The notes under the pieces were generated by a model that saw only the letters and a list, made by a program, of their open reading frames with translations, was not told the DNA's origin and did not search any database. 64,000 nt of DNA, from NCBI GenBank assembly GCA_002803225.1, contig NXFV01000681.1:142726-206725 (forward strand), in the 5' to 3' direction. The stretch is from Gamarada debralockiae. Its lineage: Eukaryota; Ascomycota; Leotiomycetes; Helotiales; Hyphodiscaceae. This document shows, one piece after another, positions 23,452-33,423 of this stretch (the stretch's first letter is position 1; every line of letters starts with the position of its first letter). The position numbers and the translations under genes are program-made.

Positions 23452-26400
23452 ATGCTATTTGCCTGCAATCGCAAAGTCGTGGCAGCAGCTGCGCTTCTGC
23501 TGTTCTGCATCGTCGATGCGAGTACGATAACTACGGCTCCGAAAGCTACCTCTACTTCCAATGCGGTTCCGGCGACGTGCGAGTTTAGGACGATCAATTA
23601 CATTACGGATTCTCTGCCGCAGCAATGCTTGAAGTCGTCTTGGAGCAATTCGAATGCTACGGCTTCTACGATAGCAGGGACGCAGGGGAATGCTACGGTG
23701 ACGGAGGATGGACAATCTGAGGGGACGATAGTCCCTGGATCTGAGACATCGAGCCAGAATGATACGCAGAGTGCCGGAGGAAATGGTACCTTTCAAGAAA
23801 GTTCCGTCTGGAGTGAGGCAGCCTCGAGTACCTCCGATCTCCCTCCCACCGCGACAGAGACCACCGAAGAATCTGCCACCGATATTGAGAGCGGCGAGCT
23901 CAACGAAGCTTCGTTCCTATCCTTCGAAGATTGGAAGAAACAGACATTGGAGAAGGCAGGGCAAGCAAATGCAAACATCGGAAACAAGAAGTCTGGAGGG
24001 AAGAGGGACTCAGAGAGCATTCAGAACAACCTAGATTCCCTTGGCGATGAAGGGGAGATTGAGCTTGATTTTGGTGCCTTTCGGAGTGGAGGCAGTGAAG
24101 GAGAGCAAGCTTCAGAAAGCAAGGAACCGGATGCCCAAGCCTCCGAGGATCTGGAAGGAACAGGGAGAAAGCAATACAGGAGCAAGGATGCGGGCATAAC
24201 GTGCAAGGAACGCTTCTCATATGCTTCTTTCGATGCTGGGGCCACCATTCTCAAGACACACCCTGGAGCGAAGAATTCGAAGGCTGTGTTGATTGAGAAC
24301 AAGGACTCGTACATGCTTTCCGAATGTGCAGCTGAAAACAAGTTCTTGATCGTGGAGCTGTCGGAGGATATCTGGATCGACACGGTAGTCCTTGCAAACT
24401 ACGAATTTTTCTCGAGCATGATCAGAACCTTCCGTGTTAGTGTTAGCGACCGCTATCCCGTTAAGATGGAGAAGTGGAAAGACCTTGGAGTCTATGAAGC
24501 CCGAAACTCGAGAGATATTCAAGCTTTTCTCATTGAGAACCCGCAGATTTGGGCAAGATACCTGAGAATCGAATTCTTGAGCCATTATGGGAATGAGTAT
24601 TATTGTCCTCTTTCCCTGCTTCGAGTGCACGGCACTCGGATGCTTGAGAGTTGGAAAGAGACCGAAGCAAGCGGTGACGACGATGATGCCGAGAGTGATG
24701 GCCAAGGAGAAGAACAATTTGTACCTGATGCTGTGGCCGAGGTCGTGCAGGAAGAGGAACGATTGAACGCCGAGCTTAAGGGAGCACAAGCTGCCATTGA
24801 CGATATTGTGAAGACTGCCGCCTCGATCTCGGATCACGTAGAACCAGCTCTTACCTCGAGCCATCTCATAGATGTCAATCGTTCCCTTGAGGATGTCACC
24901 ACGGAGCAAATGACTACGCCTTGGGTCAAACCCGAGACTGAAATTTTCTCCCCCGATATCCAGGAATTGGAGATCTGTCTTCCCTCAGATGCACCAGGAC
25001 AACAACCTGTTGCAACTCTTGACACGGAGTCGGAAAGTAGCTCCACAGTTGAGTTGGATCCGGATAAGGTCACAGCTACAGGCCCTCCATCTGCGGGAAG
25101 TGTGGTCTCTCCACCACCCACTCCAGCTGCCACTTCGCAGTCCGATGATTCTAGCGCAGAGAGTTCTTCGCCTGAAGCATCCTCAGTTACCGTAGCATCC
25201 AACTTGACGAGTATCACTTCCTCTATTAAAGACTCCATATCCTCCGCTATGGCTTCGGCGGCCAACAGAACCTCCAGTGCTGCATCGGTAGCCTCTGCCA
25301 TCACCAAGTCCCAAAACTCCACAATCTCCCAAAAGAATAAAACCTCCTCCACTCAATCAGCCACCTCGTCCCTCCCCACAATCCAAGAATCCTTCTTCAA
25401 AGCCGTCTCCCGCCGCCTCCAACTCCTGGAAACAAACTCCACCCTCTCCCTAAAATACATCGAAGAGCAATCCAAAATCCTGCGCGAGGCATTCACCAAA
25501 GTCGAGAAAAAGCAACTCCAAAAAACTACCACCTTCCTCGACACACTCAACTCCACAGTTCTCGACGAACTCCGCGGCTTCAGACAACAATACGACGAAA
25601 TCTGGCAATCGACCATCATCTCCCTCGAAAGCCAAAGGGAAGAATCCCGTCGTGAGATCCTGGCTATCAGTACGCGGCTCACTATCCTAGCAGACGAGGT
25701 CGTTTTCCAGAAACGCATGTCGATCGTGCAATCCGTTCTCCTCCTCCTCTGTCTAGGCCTTGTGATCTTCTCGAGGGTATCAGTGGGAGGCCATCTCGAT
25801 TTCCCCGCTATGCAAGCTCGAGCGCGAAATTTTGGCTTCCCTGTTTCGCTATTGGAAAGTCCGCCTGGGAGTCCTGAGTACCGCAGAACGGGTTCCATGA
25901 GGGAGGAGGGCCAGTGGCTTAGGCCTGGAGAACGCAGGCGGGGCGGATCTCCGATCTCGAGATCCAGGAGTAGAGAGGATGATGATTCGCCGCCTTCGCC
26001 AGTATCGTTTTACTCCCGCTCCGAGAACGCTCTTACACCTCCGTCGGGAGCAGATGACATGGCTGGATCGACGGGGAATCTCATGGACGAGCACTTAGAA
26101 GTTCCTGCCCAACACGATTCCCACGAATTCCCACAATCGAGCTCCTCTCCAGCTCACGATCTCTCCGAGGAGCAGTCCTTCTACTCCTCGCCTACAGTCC
26201 GCACACCGAAGAAGCGAAAGGCTTTTCTTCGCCAGCAATCCAGCCCGCCTCCGGATGACAGCTCTCCTCAAAATCCCGACTCCTCTCCTGATCAGAACCA
26301 CACATGCGACCCCAACGAGCTCCCCGTCGAGTCAGCACCCATAGCTGACCGCTCACCGCCCTTACCATCTCCACCACCAGAGATGGAGAGGGAGAAGGAA

Positions 26401-26460
26401 AGGCCCCACTTCAGCATTGCAAGGAAGCCTCTGCCAGCTTTGCCTACAGATGGGAATTGA
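23452..26460 (+). CDS. SUN-domain ER membrane protein, SLP1-like
   Basis: Single-exon, 1002-aa protein of the SLP1/SUN family; yeast Slp1 with Emp65 protects folding membrane proteins in the ER. A signal peptide (MLFACNRKVVAAAALLLFCIVDA) leads into a Ser/Thr-rich lumenal stretch. The SUN-like domain is at about residues 243-403 (FSYASFDAGATILKTHPGAKNSKAVLIENKDSYMLSEC to YYCPLSLLRVHGTRMLESWKE). An acidic and Ser/Thr-rich linker, then a helical coiled region (about 640-755), precede a transmembrane segment at about 760-780 (SIVQSVLLLLCLGLVIF). The tail is long, Pro/Ser-rich and carries KKRK. The start at 23452 follows another ATG at 23437 that is out of frame. Confidence 0.9.
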   Translation: MLFACNRKVVAAAALLLFCIVDASTITTAPKATSTSNAVPATCEFRTINYITDSLPQQCLKSSWSNSNATASTIAGTQGNATVTEDGQSEGTIVPGSETSSQNDTQSAGGNGTFQESSVWSEAASSTSDLPPTATETTEESATDIESGELNEASFLSFEDWKKQTLEKAGQANANIGNKKSGGKRDSESIQNNLDSLGDEGEIELDFGAFRSGGSEGEQASESKEPDAQASEDLEGTGRKQYRSKDAGITCKERFSYASFDAGATILKTHPGAKNSKAVLIENKDSYMLSECAAENKFLIVELSEDIWIDTVVLANYEFFSSMIRTFRVSVSDRYPVKMEKWKDLGVYEARNSRDIQAFLIENPQIWARYLRIEFLSHYGNEYYCPLSLLRVHGTRMLESWKETEASGDDDDAESDGQGEEQFVPDAVAEVVQEEERLNAELKGAQAAIDDIVKTAASISDHVEPALTSSHLIDVNRSLEDVTTEQMTTPWVKPETEIFSPDIQELEICLPSDAPGQQPVATLDTESESSSTVELDPDKVTATGPPSAGSVVSPPPTPAATSQSDDSSAESSSPEASSVTVASNLTSITSSIKDSISSAMASAANRTSSAASVASAITKSQNSTISQKNKTSSTQSATSSLPTIQESFFKAVSRRLQLLETNSTLSLKYIEEQSKILREAFTKVEKKQLQKTTTFLDTLNSTVLDELRGFRQQYDEIWQSTIISLESQREESRREILAISTRLTILADEVVFQKRMSIVQSVLLLLCLGLVIFSRVSVGGHLDFPAMQARARNFGFPVSLLESPPGSPEYRRTGSMREEGQWLRPGERRRGGSPISRSRSREDDDSPPSPVSFYSRSENALTPPSGADDMAGSTGNLMDEHLEVPAQHDSHEFPQSSSSPAHDLSEEQSFYSSPTVRTPKKRKAFLRQQSSPPPDDSSPQNPDSSPDQNHTCDPNELPVESAPIADRSPPLPSPPPEMEREKERPHFSIARKPLPALPTDGN

Positions 26461-27158
26461 TGATTTGCATGAGTCTTGAAGCTTTGTACACGATTAGCGT
26501 GGAGTTCAGGTGGTTTGGTTTCAGGTAGCATATGAAAGCGAATATGAAATCTGTTCTTGCATCATTGTTCCTATTTTGATGTGATGAGTATTTTGTGAAC
26601 GGTTGTAAGCTCGGGCCTAGATGCTAATCGCAGGGCCTTAACCAGACTTGTTCCTTCAATGACGTTTTCGGACATCACATTGGTTCCACGGCAAACTCGC
26701 AAAATGCTGGCAAGATATTAGTCCAATTTCTCGTTGGGTCTTCATCGGATTCTTCTTTCGCATTGTGCTTTTTGGATATCACGATGATTCAAGACTTCAA
26801 GTGCGTCGCCTGAATTGTTTTCTATGTAAAAGCATCGCATTGTCTATGAACAAATTTCCTTCGATCCAAGGATCGCCAAACTGTTTCTAGGTACTGTAAG
26901 GCAAAAGGAGCATTAAGCCATAGCAAATCGCGTGGTGTAATGTGAAATGTGTAAAGCAAAGAATCGTGTGAAGAGCGCCTATCAAGATCGTCCAATCTGC
27001 ATCAAAAAAGCAATCTGTCCGCTGGTAATCCGACCATGACTTTGGAAATGTGACCCGACACAAAGAACTTTCGCTGGCAGAAACCCAATGTTCGCTGCCC
27101 AAAATGGTGAAAAAACTTGCGGGAATGATTGACCTTAGATCACCAGAGAAAGCATCCT
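26461..27158. other. Convergent 3' flanks of the SUN-domain and mei2-like genes
   Basis: About 700 bp with no gene seen; short overlapping ORFs only. It presumably holds both 3' untranslated regions. Confidence 0.5.
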
Positions 27159-29974
27159 TTAATCTGCATATATGTCAGCTCAGGAGTTGATGACAGGTCA
27201 GATGCTGACTCACAGGGTGGATAGCCGATGTATCGAGAGTGCATGGAGCCATCATCATAACAGTACTCCTCGCGCTCCGCCAAGCTGGTGCCACGGTCGA
27301 ATTGTGAACGGCGACGGCGCTGCTCATTTCTAAGATGCTGGCCAGCACTAGGAGCAAATAGACCTAAGCGGGGTAAGCATGGGTCTTGGTTTGAACGAGA
27401 GAGGGCAGGAAGACATACCGACATTCTCAGCGTTCTCGCAGCTACGCTTAAGCTTGGAGGCATTGTCAGAAGCAGGAAACTCATCCTCCTCTCCCACGCG
27501 GCCTGTGCAGTCATGAATAGTGAAGAAGAGCTGCAGAGATATCAGATGGAAAGTTCAACAGCGTGAAGATGTAGCATACCTTAGGGCGGTAGTGGGGGGG
27601 CTCGAGCATGACAGACGAGTTTCGGAACTTCTGGATCAAACAATCGCGGCCCTGGATTGCTGAGAGATGTTAGTAATGTCGTTAATACCTTTGAAATGGG
27701 GCCCTTACTGGCATAAGATACCTCTGCGACTTTGTCACTCTTAAACATGTACCTTGATCAAATTAGTTAAAGATGGGAAGAAACAGGAATTTGCAAGAGC
27801 TTACCACTTTTGATTGGATCTGGCGTTGACAAACTTGGAACATGTTAGCCACAGCCTAGGGAAAACTCAACAAGGACGTACATCAATGATATCCAAAGGC
27901 TAGGAAACCAGTCAGCAAATTAAAGCTACAGAAGTGTGGGGTTGAATTACTTACATCCGTGAAATTAATGAACGCATAGCCGACGCTGAGAAAGTCAGTA
28001 ACGAACCTTGAGGGGCTGCAAGATGTACACATACTTGCAATTGTTCGAGAAGTCAATGCGAAGGTACATAAAGTCGTATCTACCAAAACTCGATTCGTCA
28101 ACGATCTCCTTCAACATGGCTTGGTCGACTTTGTTGGGGATGTTGCGGAGCATGACCTGAGAAAAAATGAGTATGCTATCCTCTGAGATAACTCGAAAGA
28201 AGATTCTCACAGTAGTACGGACGTCAATGCCTTGCTTGATACGATGAATGTCGACACGGTTATGGTGACCCGCAGCAGAATTAGGGAATTGGCGGCCTCG
28301 GTAATGGGGGAACTTGACAGCATTTTGGCGACGGCTTGGGCGATTGAAATAGTCGTAATCACGTTGATGGACACTAGCATTAGAATGGCCAAAACTCTGG
28401 CCATAGTTATGTTTCTGGAAGCCGAGTTGATTATATCCATGATGAAATCCGTTCTGAACGTCGAGGCTGTTGTGGCCAAAACCGGTGGATGTGAAGGGAT
28501 TAAAGTCGCCACCGCCGAAATGACCTTGATGCTGCATGCCAGATGAGTAGGCTTGAGGGACAGCGATAGGTGTTGGACCGTACATACCACCCAACGCGAA
28601 AGGGAGCGCGGTTGGAGGTAAGGCGAAGGCAGGTGGGTTCGATGTCATATATGACATGCCAGAAGACGGGACTGCAGCAGCAATGACCTCAGGTTGACCA
28701 GGGAAGCTTGGAGTCGGATTGATTGACATACGACTGAAAACATCGCCAAGGTTAGACTGTTCTGCAGCGCGACGGGTGGGTGTAGTCATGTGTCCAAGAC
28801 GATGAGATGGGTGAGGGATGTCTGGAGTGTGCTGCTCAAGCAAAAGTACAACGTCGCCTTGTGCAAACTTGATCTGCTTGCGGTTCAATCTTTGAACGGC
28901 TCGAAGAGCAAGGGCAGAGTCGCAAAACTCCGCAACCATGCGAAAGATGCCAGCTTCGGTTGCAGCTTGCTTCTGCCATGCGTGGAGCTTGCCTTCAACA
29001 GAAAGTATAGCTATGAGACCGTCTTCGAAAGTCTTCTTGTTGTACGGTGTGCCATTCGGGTAGCTAGCATTCAACACCACCTGGCCCTCGTGTGCAGAAT
29101 AGGAGCCTCTGGATGGGGTATGGACAGCCTGGTAAGGGTTAGTCGAATTAAAAGACTTCGAGTGAATTCGACACTTACCGCGGCAAAGGCACCAGGAGAG
29201 ATGTACTCAACAGCATACTTGGGAAGATCCAACTTGAGCGCAGTGTACACATTATCCGCATCGTTAATGTCAGAATAGCGCAAGTAGACCGCAGCGGTAC
29301 CACGTTCAATTCGCTCAGTTCCATTGAGCTTATAACCGGTCTTCTTAAAAGCCTAGGAAAGAAGTTAGCTGCCGTTGTTGTAAGGAAAATTGGGGACGTA
29401 CCTCCAAGGAATTGATGACAATCTCATAAACTGATGAATCAACCTTGTAGATGCTCGTAATCTGAATGCAGCGAGTGGCACTCGTGTCAGTGCTAAAATT
29501 GCCAAAGGTACAAGCCTGGTTGGTGTTGCCTTGTTGAGCGCCATTGAATGATTGAGTAACATTACCAAGCGTAGAGCCGCGACCCGGGTTGATTTGATTC
29601 ATGAGGGTTTCGAGTTTCTGAACCTGTCCAGGAAGAGCCGCAGTGGCACTTTGGCCGACGTTGAGGGTTGAAGTAGAGGCAATGTTGAGTGCGAATGGCT
29701 TAAAAGCTGAGGCAGTTGCTGACAGCTTCTGCTCACCATTGCACTTTGTAGTAGTTGTGACGAACGGATCTTGCTGGCTGGCTCTCAAGGGGCTACCAGT
29801 CTGCTCATTGGCAGCCTTCAATGGTCGAGCGTCCTCGGGAGAGAATGCAGTGAACCGAGTATCAGGGGTGCCTTCGCTGGATCCGACAACACCGCTTGAG
29901 GAGCTGGGGGATTGGCCGTACATTGTGGTAATGGGCGACATTATGGAGAGGGTGTTCGGACTGGAGGGAATCAT
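27159..29974 (-). CDS. Mei2-like RNA-binding protein
   Basis: RNA-binding protein of the Mei2 family; S. pombe Mei2 drives meiosis, while roles in filamentous fungi are little known. Start ATG at 29972-29974 (MIPSSPNTL). Exons I can fix on the minus strand: 29402-29974, 29179-29352, 28211-29128, 28035-28156, 27955-27985 and an 18-nt exon at 27882-27899. Several more follow between about 27839 and 27159. Two degenerate RRMs come first (GTAAVYLRYSDINDADNVYTAL; then MVAEFCDSALALRAVQRLN). The family-defining C-terminal RRM follows: TTVMLRNIPNKVDQAMLKEIVDE, DFMYLRIDFSN and NVGYAFINFTD, with KFRNSSVM after it. I end it at YIGYPPY; read-through of the last intron would add about 20 residues. Confidence 0.9.
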
Positions 29975-30360
29975 AGATGTCAGCTGACCGAAAGGATACT
30001 GGCGTGAAAGTGTACGCTGAGAACGAGAGTGCACGCTGAGGGAAAGACTGAACGCTGAAAGCGAGTGAATGATTAAAGAGGGAATAGATGGAAAGAAGGA
30101 TGATGGAACAGAAAGAGGCAGTAACTTCTCACTGTCGACAGCCTTTTCACTGTCGTGAATAGGTTGTAATTGTTGACAGCAGCCTGTAGCTCTCGCTAAC
30201 GATTTTGTGATCGACAGCGCCAGCGACAATGACAGTTGAGAGGGATTGAACGAATGTAGGTAGAAGACTAAGTTGTTTTGCAACATGTCTGTCCCCAAGT
30301 CCACAGAACCCAATGCGCTGTAGGTGCATTACGTGTGTGTAAAGTATTCGCAGTAAGGGC

Positions 30361-31100
30361 TGGTGGTTGTAGAGTAATATGAGTGATATTGGACATACCG
30401 GAGATAGAAGGAATGTTGAATTATGAGAGGAAGTGTTGTGTATGGGAAGGAGGTGTCTTGTATCGGGTCTTGACCTTGAGAAATATCAGTAGAGGCATCG
30501 GAAAAGTGTTGGTTAAATGTCATGGTGTCTTGGAGAAGTAATCATTCAGAGGGTTTGAATCGCTGTGGGTGTGGTAGAGTTCTATAAATGGAGGCAGACA
30601 GGGGAAGAATTGAACATACCAGAGTTGAAATACGGAGAGCGAAACGTGTACCGACTCTGAGGCGAAAGAAATGTCAATAGAAGTCTTGGAGAGTGTTGGT
30701 AATACCAATGTGTCTTGAGCCAAGATATTCTTCCCAATTGAAGTGTTACAGGCCGAGTAGAGCAGCTTGACATGTGTGGGGTTTGTAGGAGCCAGAATTG
30801 AACCTACCAGAGGTGTTAGGCCAAGGGCGAAGCGTTGGTTTCGGAAAGAGAGGCTTCGTATGGAAGACCTGGGTGGAGGAGAAGAAGTCAGCAGCAGTCA
30901 GAGTGAGAATATTGGTTTAGTTTCAAGGTAAGAGCGTTTGTTTGCAGCAGAATCTGAAGAATTGAAGGTGTAGTAGAGCTTTGTAAACGCGCGATAGAGG
31001 AGATAGAAGCAAAATTGAACGTACCAGAGAGATGCTGTTTCCGAAAGGAAGCTTTGGGTCGTAGGCCTGTGTGGAGAGGTATCAGTTGAGGTCAGAGCGA
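30361..31100 (-). repeat. Four diverged tandem copies of a donor-bearing unit in the mei2 leader
   Basis: Upstream of the mei2-like start, the minus strand repeats CTCTGGTAYGTTCAATT with variants near 30393-30412, 30611-30630, 30797-30816 and 31014-31030, about 185-220 bp apart. Each copy ends, some 30-50 bases further in transcript order, at an ACTCTAC-like block. Copies two to four keep the motif almost exactly; the first is more diverged. Each motif is a good 5' splice site (GTAYGT). Candidate acceptors precede it in at least the two most distal copies (CCACCCAG and CCACACAG). The neighbouring sequence is also alignable by eye, for example TCAATAGAAGTC against TCAGTAGAGGCA. Confidence 0.7.
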
Positions 31101-33423
31101 TAGGCTAGGCTCGAGGTGACAATTCGTGTTTGTCTATGTTTCTCCGTTGGAACGTGTCCGTCTCTATCGGCGTATTTCGCGCACTATTTTTTTAGGTGTT
31201 CGGACGTGTTGGGAATAGGTATGGGGTCGACCGGCCGTGGTTGGGACAGAGGCCTCGTGCGAGTGTCTAACGTACCTTGCATGGGTTAACGCCCCCTGTT
31301 CGAGATAGCGCCTCCGGAACAGATATAAAACGATTGTCCACTATCGGGAAACGTTTATATGACCACAGGAAGTAATCAATTGATGACTGAGAGTCTTGTC
31401 GGGAAGGTGTCAGGAGGTTGTGCGAGTAACAGGCTCGATTGTGACGAATTTTCAATTTCAATCGAGTAAACACTGGGCAATTGAGTGTGCTGTGAATTAA
31501 AAAACACCGAATTGAAGAAGATTTGGATGGTGTGAGAGTATGATGGTGCTGTGGTGATGAGGAACGGAGAAGGTAGATAGAGAAACCCTGGATGATGCAG
31601 ATTTTGGCGGGTTTGAAGAGCAATAAGTTAGGGCTACGCAGAATTCAGTGAATCACATCAATTTTACGCAAAATTAAGTGAACATTACAGACTTCATAAG
31701 TATGACATCGCCAGTGCAGATGGGTTCCTTCCTAGAACCACATAGAAGTCGTGCGGCAGGACCTGAATTGGAAGGAGAGTGTAGCCATGTCTCTAGTTCT
31801 AGACAAACCGCAAGCACGGAACAACTCGGCACAGCAGTCTCCGTCTATGTAGATGCATAGCTTGTTCTGCAAGGGGAAACTCCGGAGTAACTTTGAATTT
31901 CTCTATTGGATTGCTGTGTTCAACCAATTCCATTGATGGAGCTAAAAATCCATGAAGTCACAAGAAGCACGGAAGGAAGCTTTGAGGTGCATGGCTCCAT
32001 AGCAAGACTGCTGCCTGCCCGGGATGGTATGTATCATCTCAAACGGTCTTGGGGTATTGATGAGAACGTCCTCTCAGTGAAGACGCATCCTTCGAGCACA
32101 TAATGTGACAACGAAGTTTCTTTTGCTCATAGAACAATGCCATCTGCTATGTCTCATAGCGATAACATTTACTGCAATACCTTTCCCAAACTTTCACTAA
32201 TCTTGAACCCTCCTTGCTGCTTGGTACATTCTGCCGCCTGTGTTCCAAGCTTGCCTGACCTGAACTTTTGCATCGGGCTTCGATATCAGGACACTTCTTG
32301 GAATATTTACTGGGTGGGCATCTCCCACTAAGAACAAGTTGTTGCTCACGGCGGACTCAAAGAAAATCTGCTGCATGGAGGGCTGCCTTCATATGCATGC
32401 AGGTCATCCACCTTCAGCCTCGACCATCTATACTTTGGTGACGAGCTGAGCAGCAAAGGTTGAATACTATATTTCATGGCCTCTTATTAAGTTTTGAGGA
32501 ACATGGTACCTTACCAAGAGCCTGCGATCAGATATGCGCCGTCATCGAAGAGGGGAGCATTCTCTGGTTGCGTTTGACCTGCTCATCAGCTTACCCAGTG
32601 TAGGATTTACGAAGCTAAGAGATCCGGTCATTCGAAGGTTCATAGGTCGTACCAGTTCCTCGTTCCAAGGAAATTAAGTAAATGGTATGCAGATCTAAAG
32701 GTACAACCATGGAATTACAAAAGAAGAGGCCCTCATGGCTCAGATGCAGGTTTCCAATTCCACGCGAGAAGCAACACTTGCTGGCCTTCCACATATCTCA
32801 AACCCCCACCATGACAGCCGGAACTATCCTCCAACTTGGACTCCCAATTGTTGAAAGAACCTGGTTGAGAAGACGTTAGCATCTGTAACTTTTAAAGGGT
32901 AGTTTGCCTCCAGGGTCGTGGCGAATCTGAGGCAGGAGCTGCCCACAGCCAAGCTCATTGAATCTCTCAAGGAAAGGCCACTTCCTAATATCCCTAGTTC
33001 CTATAACAGCCCTCAGATTCAAATCAGAAGGCATCCTGTCCCATCGGCCAGAGGTTGACTCTCTCGAGGTTGGGGAGACATGTGGCCAGTTGCGATCAAA
33101 TAGTACTCCTAAATCATCCCATTGCAGTCCTTTCACACCCGCGCTGGACGTGCCTCAAATTCCGTAAAGACTGCCCGAAGTCTACCTTTCTGTCTAAAGC
33201 TCAAGAGAATGAAAAGAATTCGACGTTGTGTTTAGGTTACTCGGTTGCCGTCATCCTTCCCTTCAAAGAGCGCTACTAAACGAGGTACGGAAGCCACCTT
33301 ATCTCAAACCACCTTGAACGCCCAGGCGTATTCTTAAATCTGGCATACCATTTTGATATCTAAGGACATGTAGTCTATCTCCCAGAAGCTTAGACTTCAA
33401 TCTGTCGACTACATTCACCCGAA
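31100..33423. other. Long divergent upstream region of the mei2-like gene and SEC15
   Basis: No gene supported. Another possible minus-strand donor (CAAGGTACGTTAG) lies near 31275, suggesting the mei2 leader extends at least this far. ORFs of 60-118 codons carry no domain. Confidence 0.45.

Noticed and set aside
29975..30313. N-terminal extension of the mei2-like protein (MGSVDLGTDML and onward)
   Set aside because: The frame is open, but the sequence is a low-complexity Ser/Leu run, and family proteins start near MIPSS-like Ser-rich segments; treated as 5' leader.
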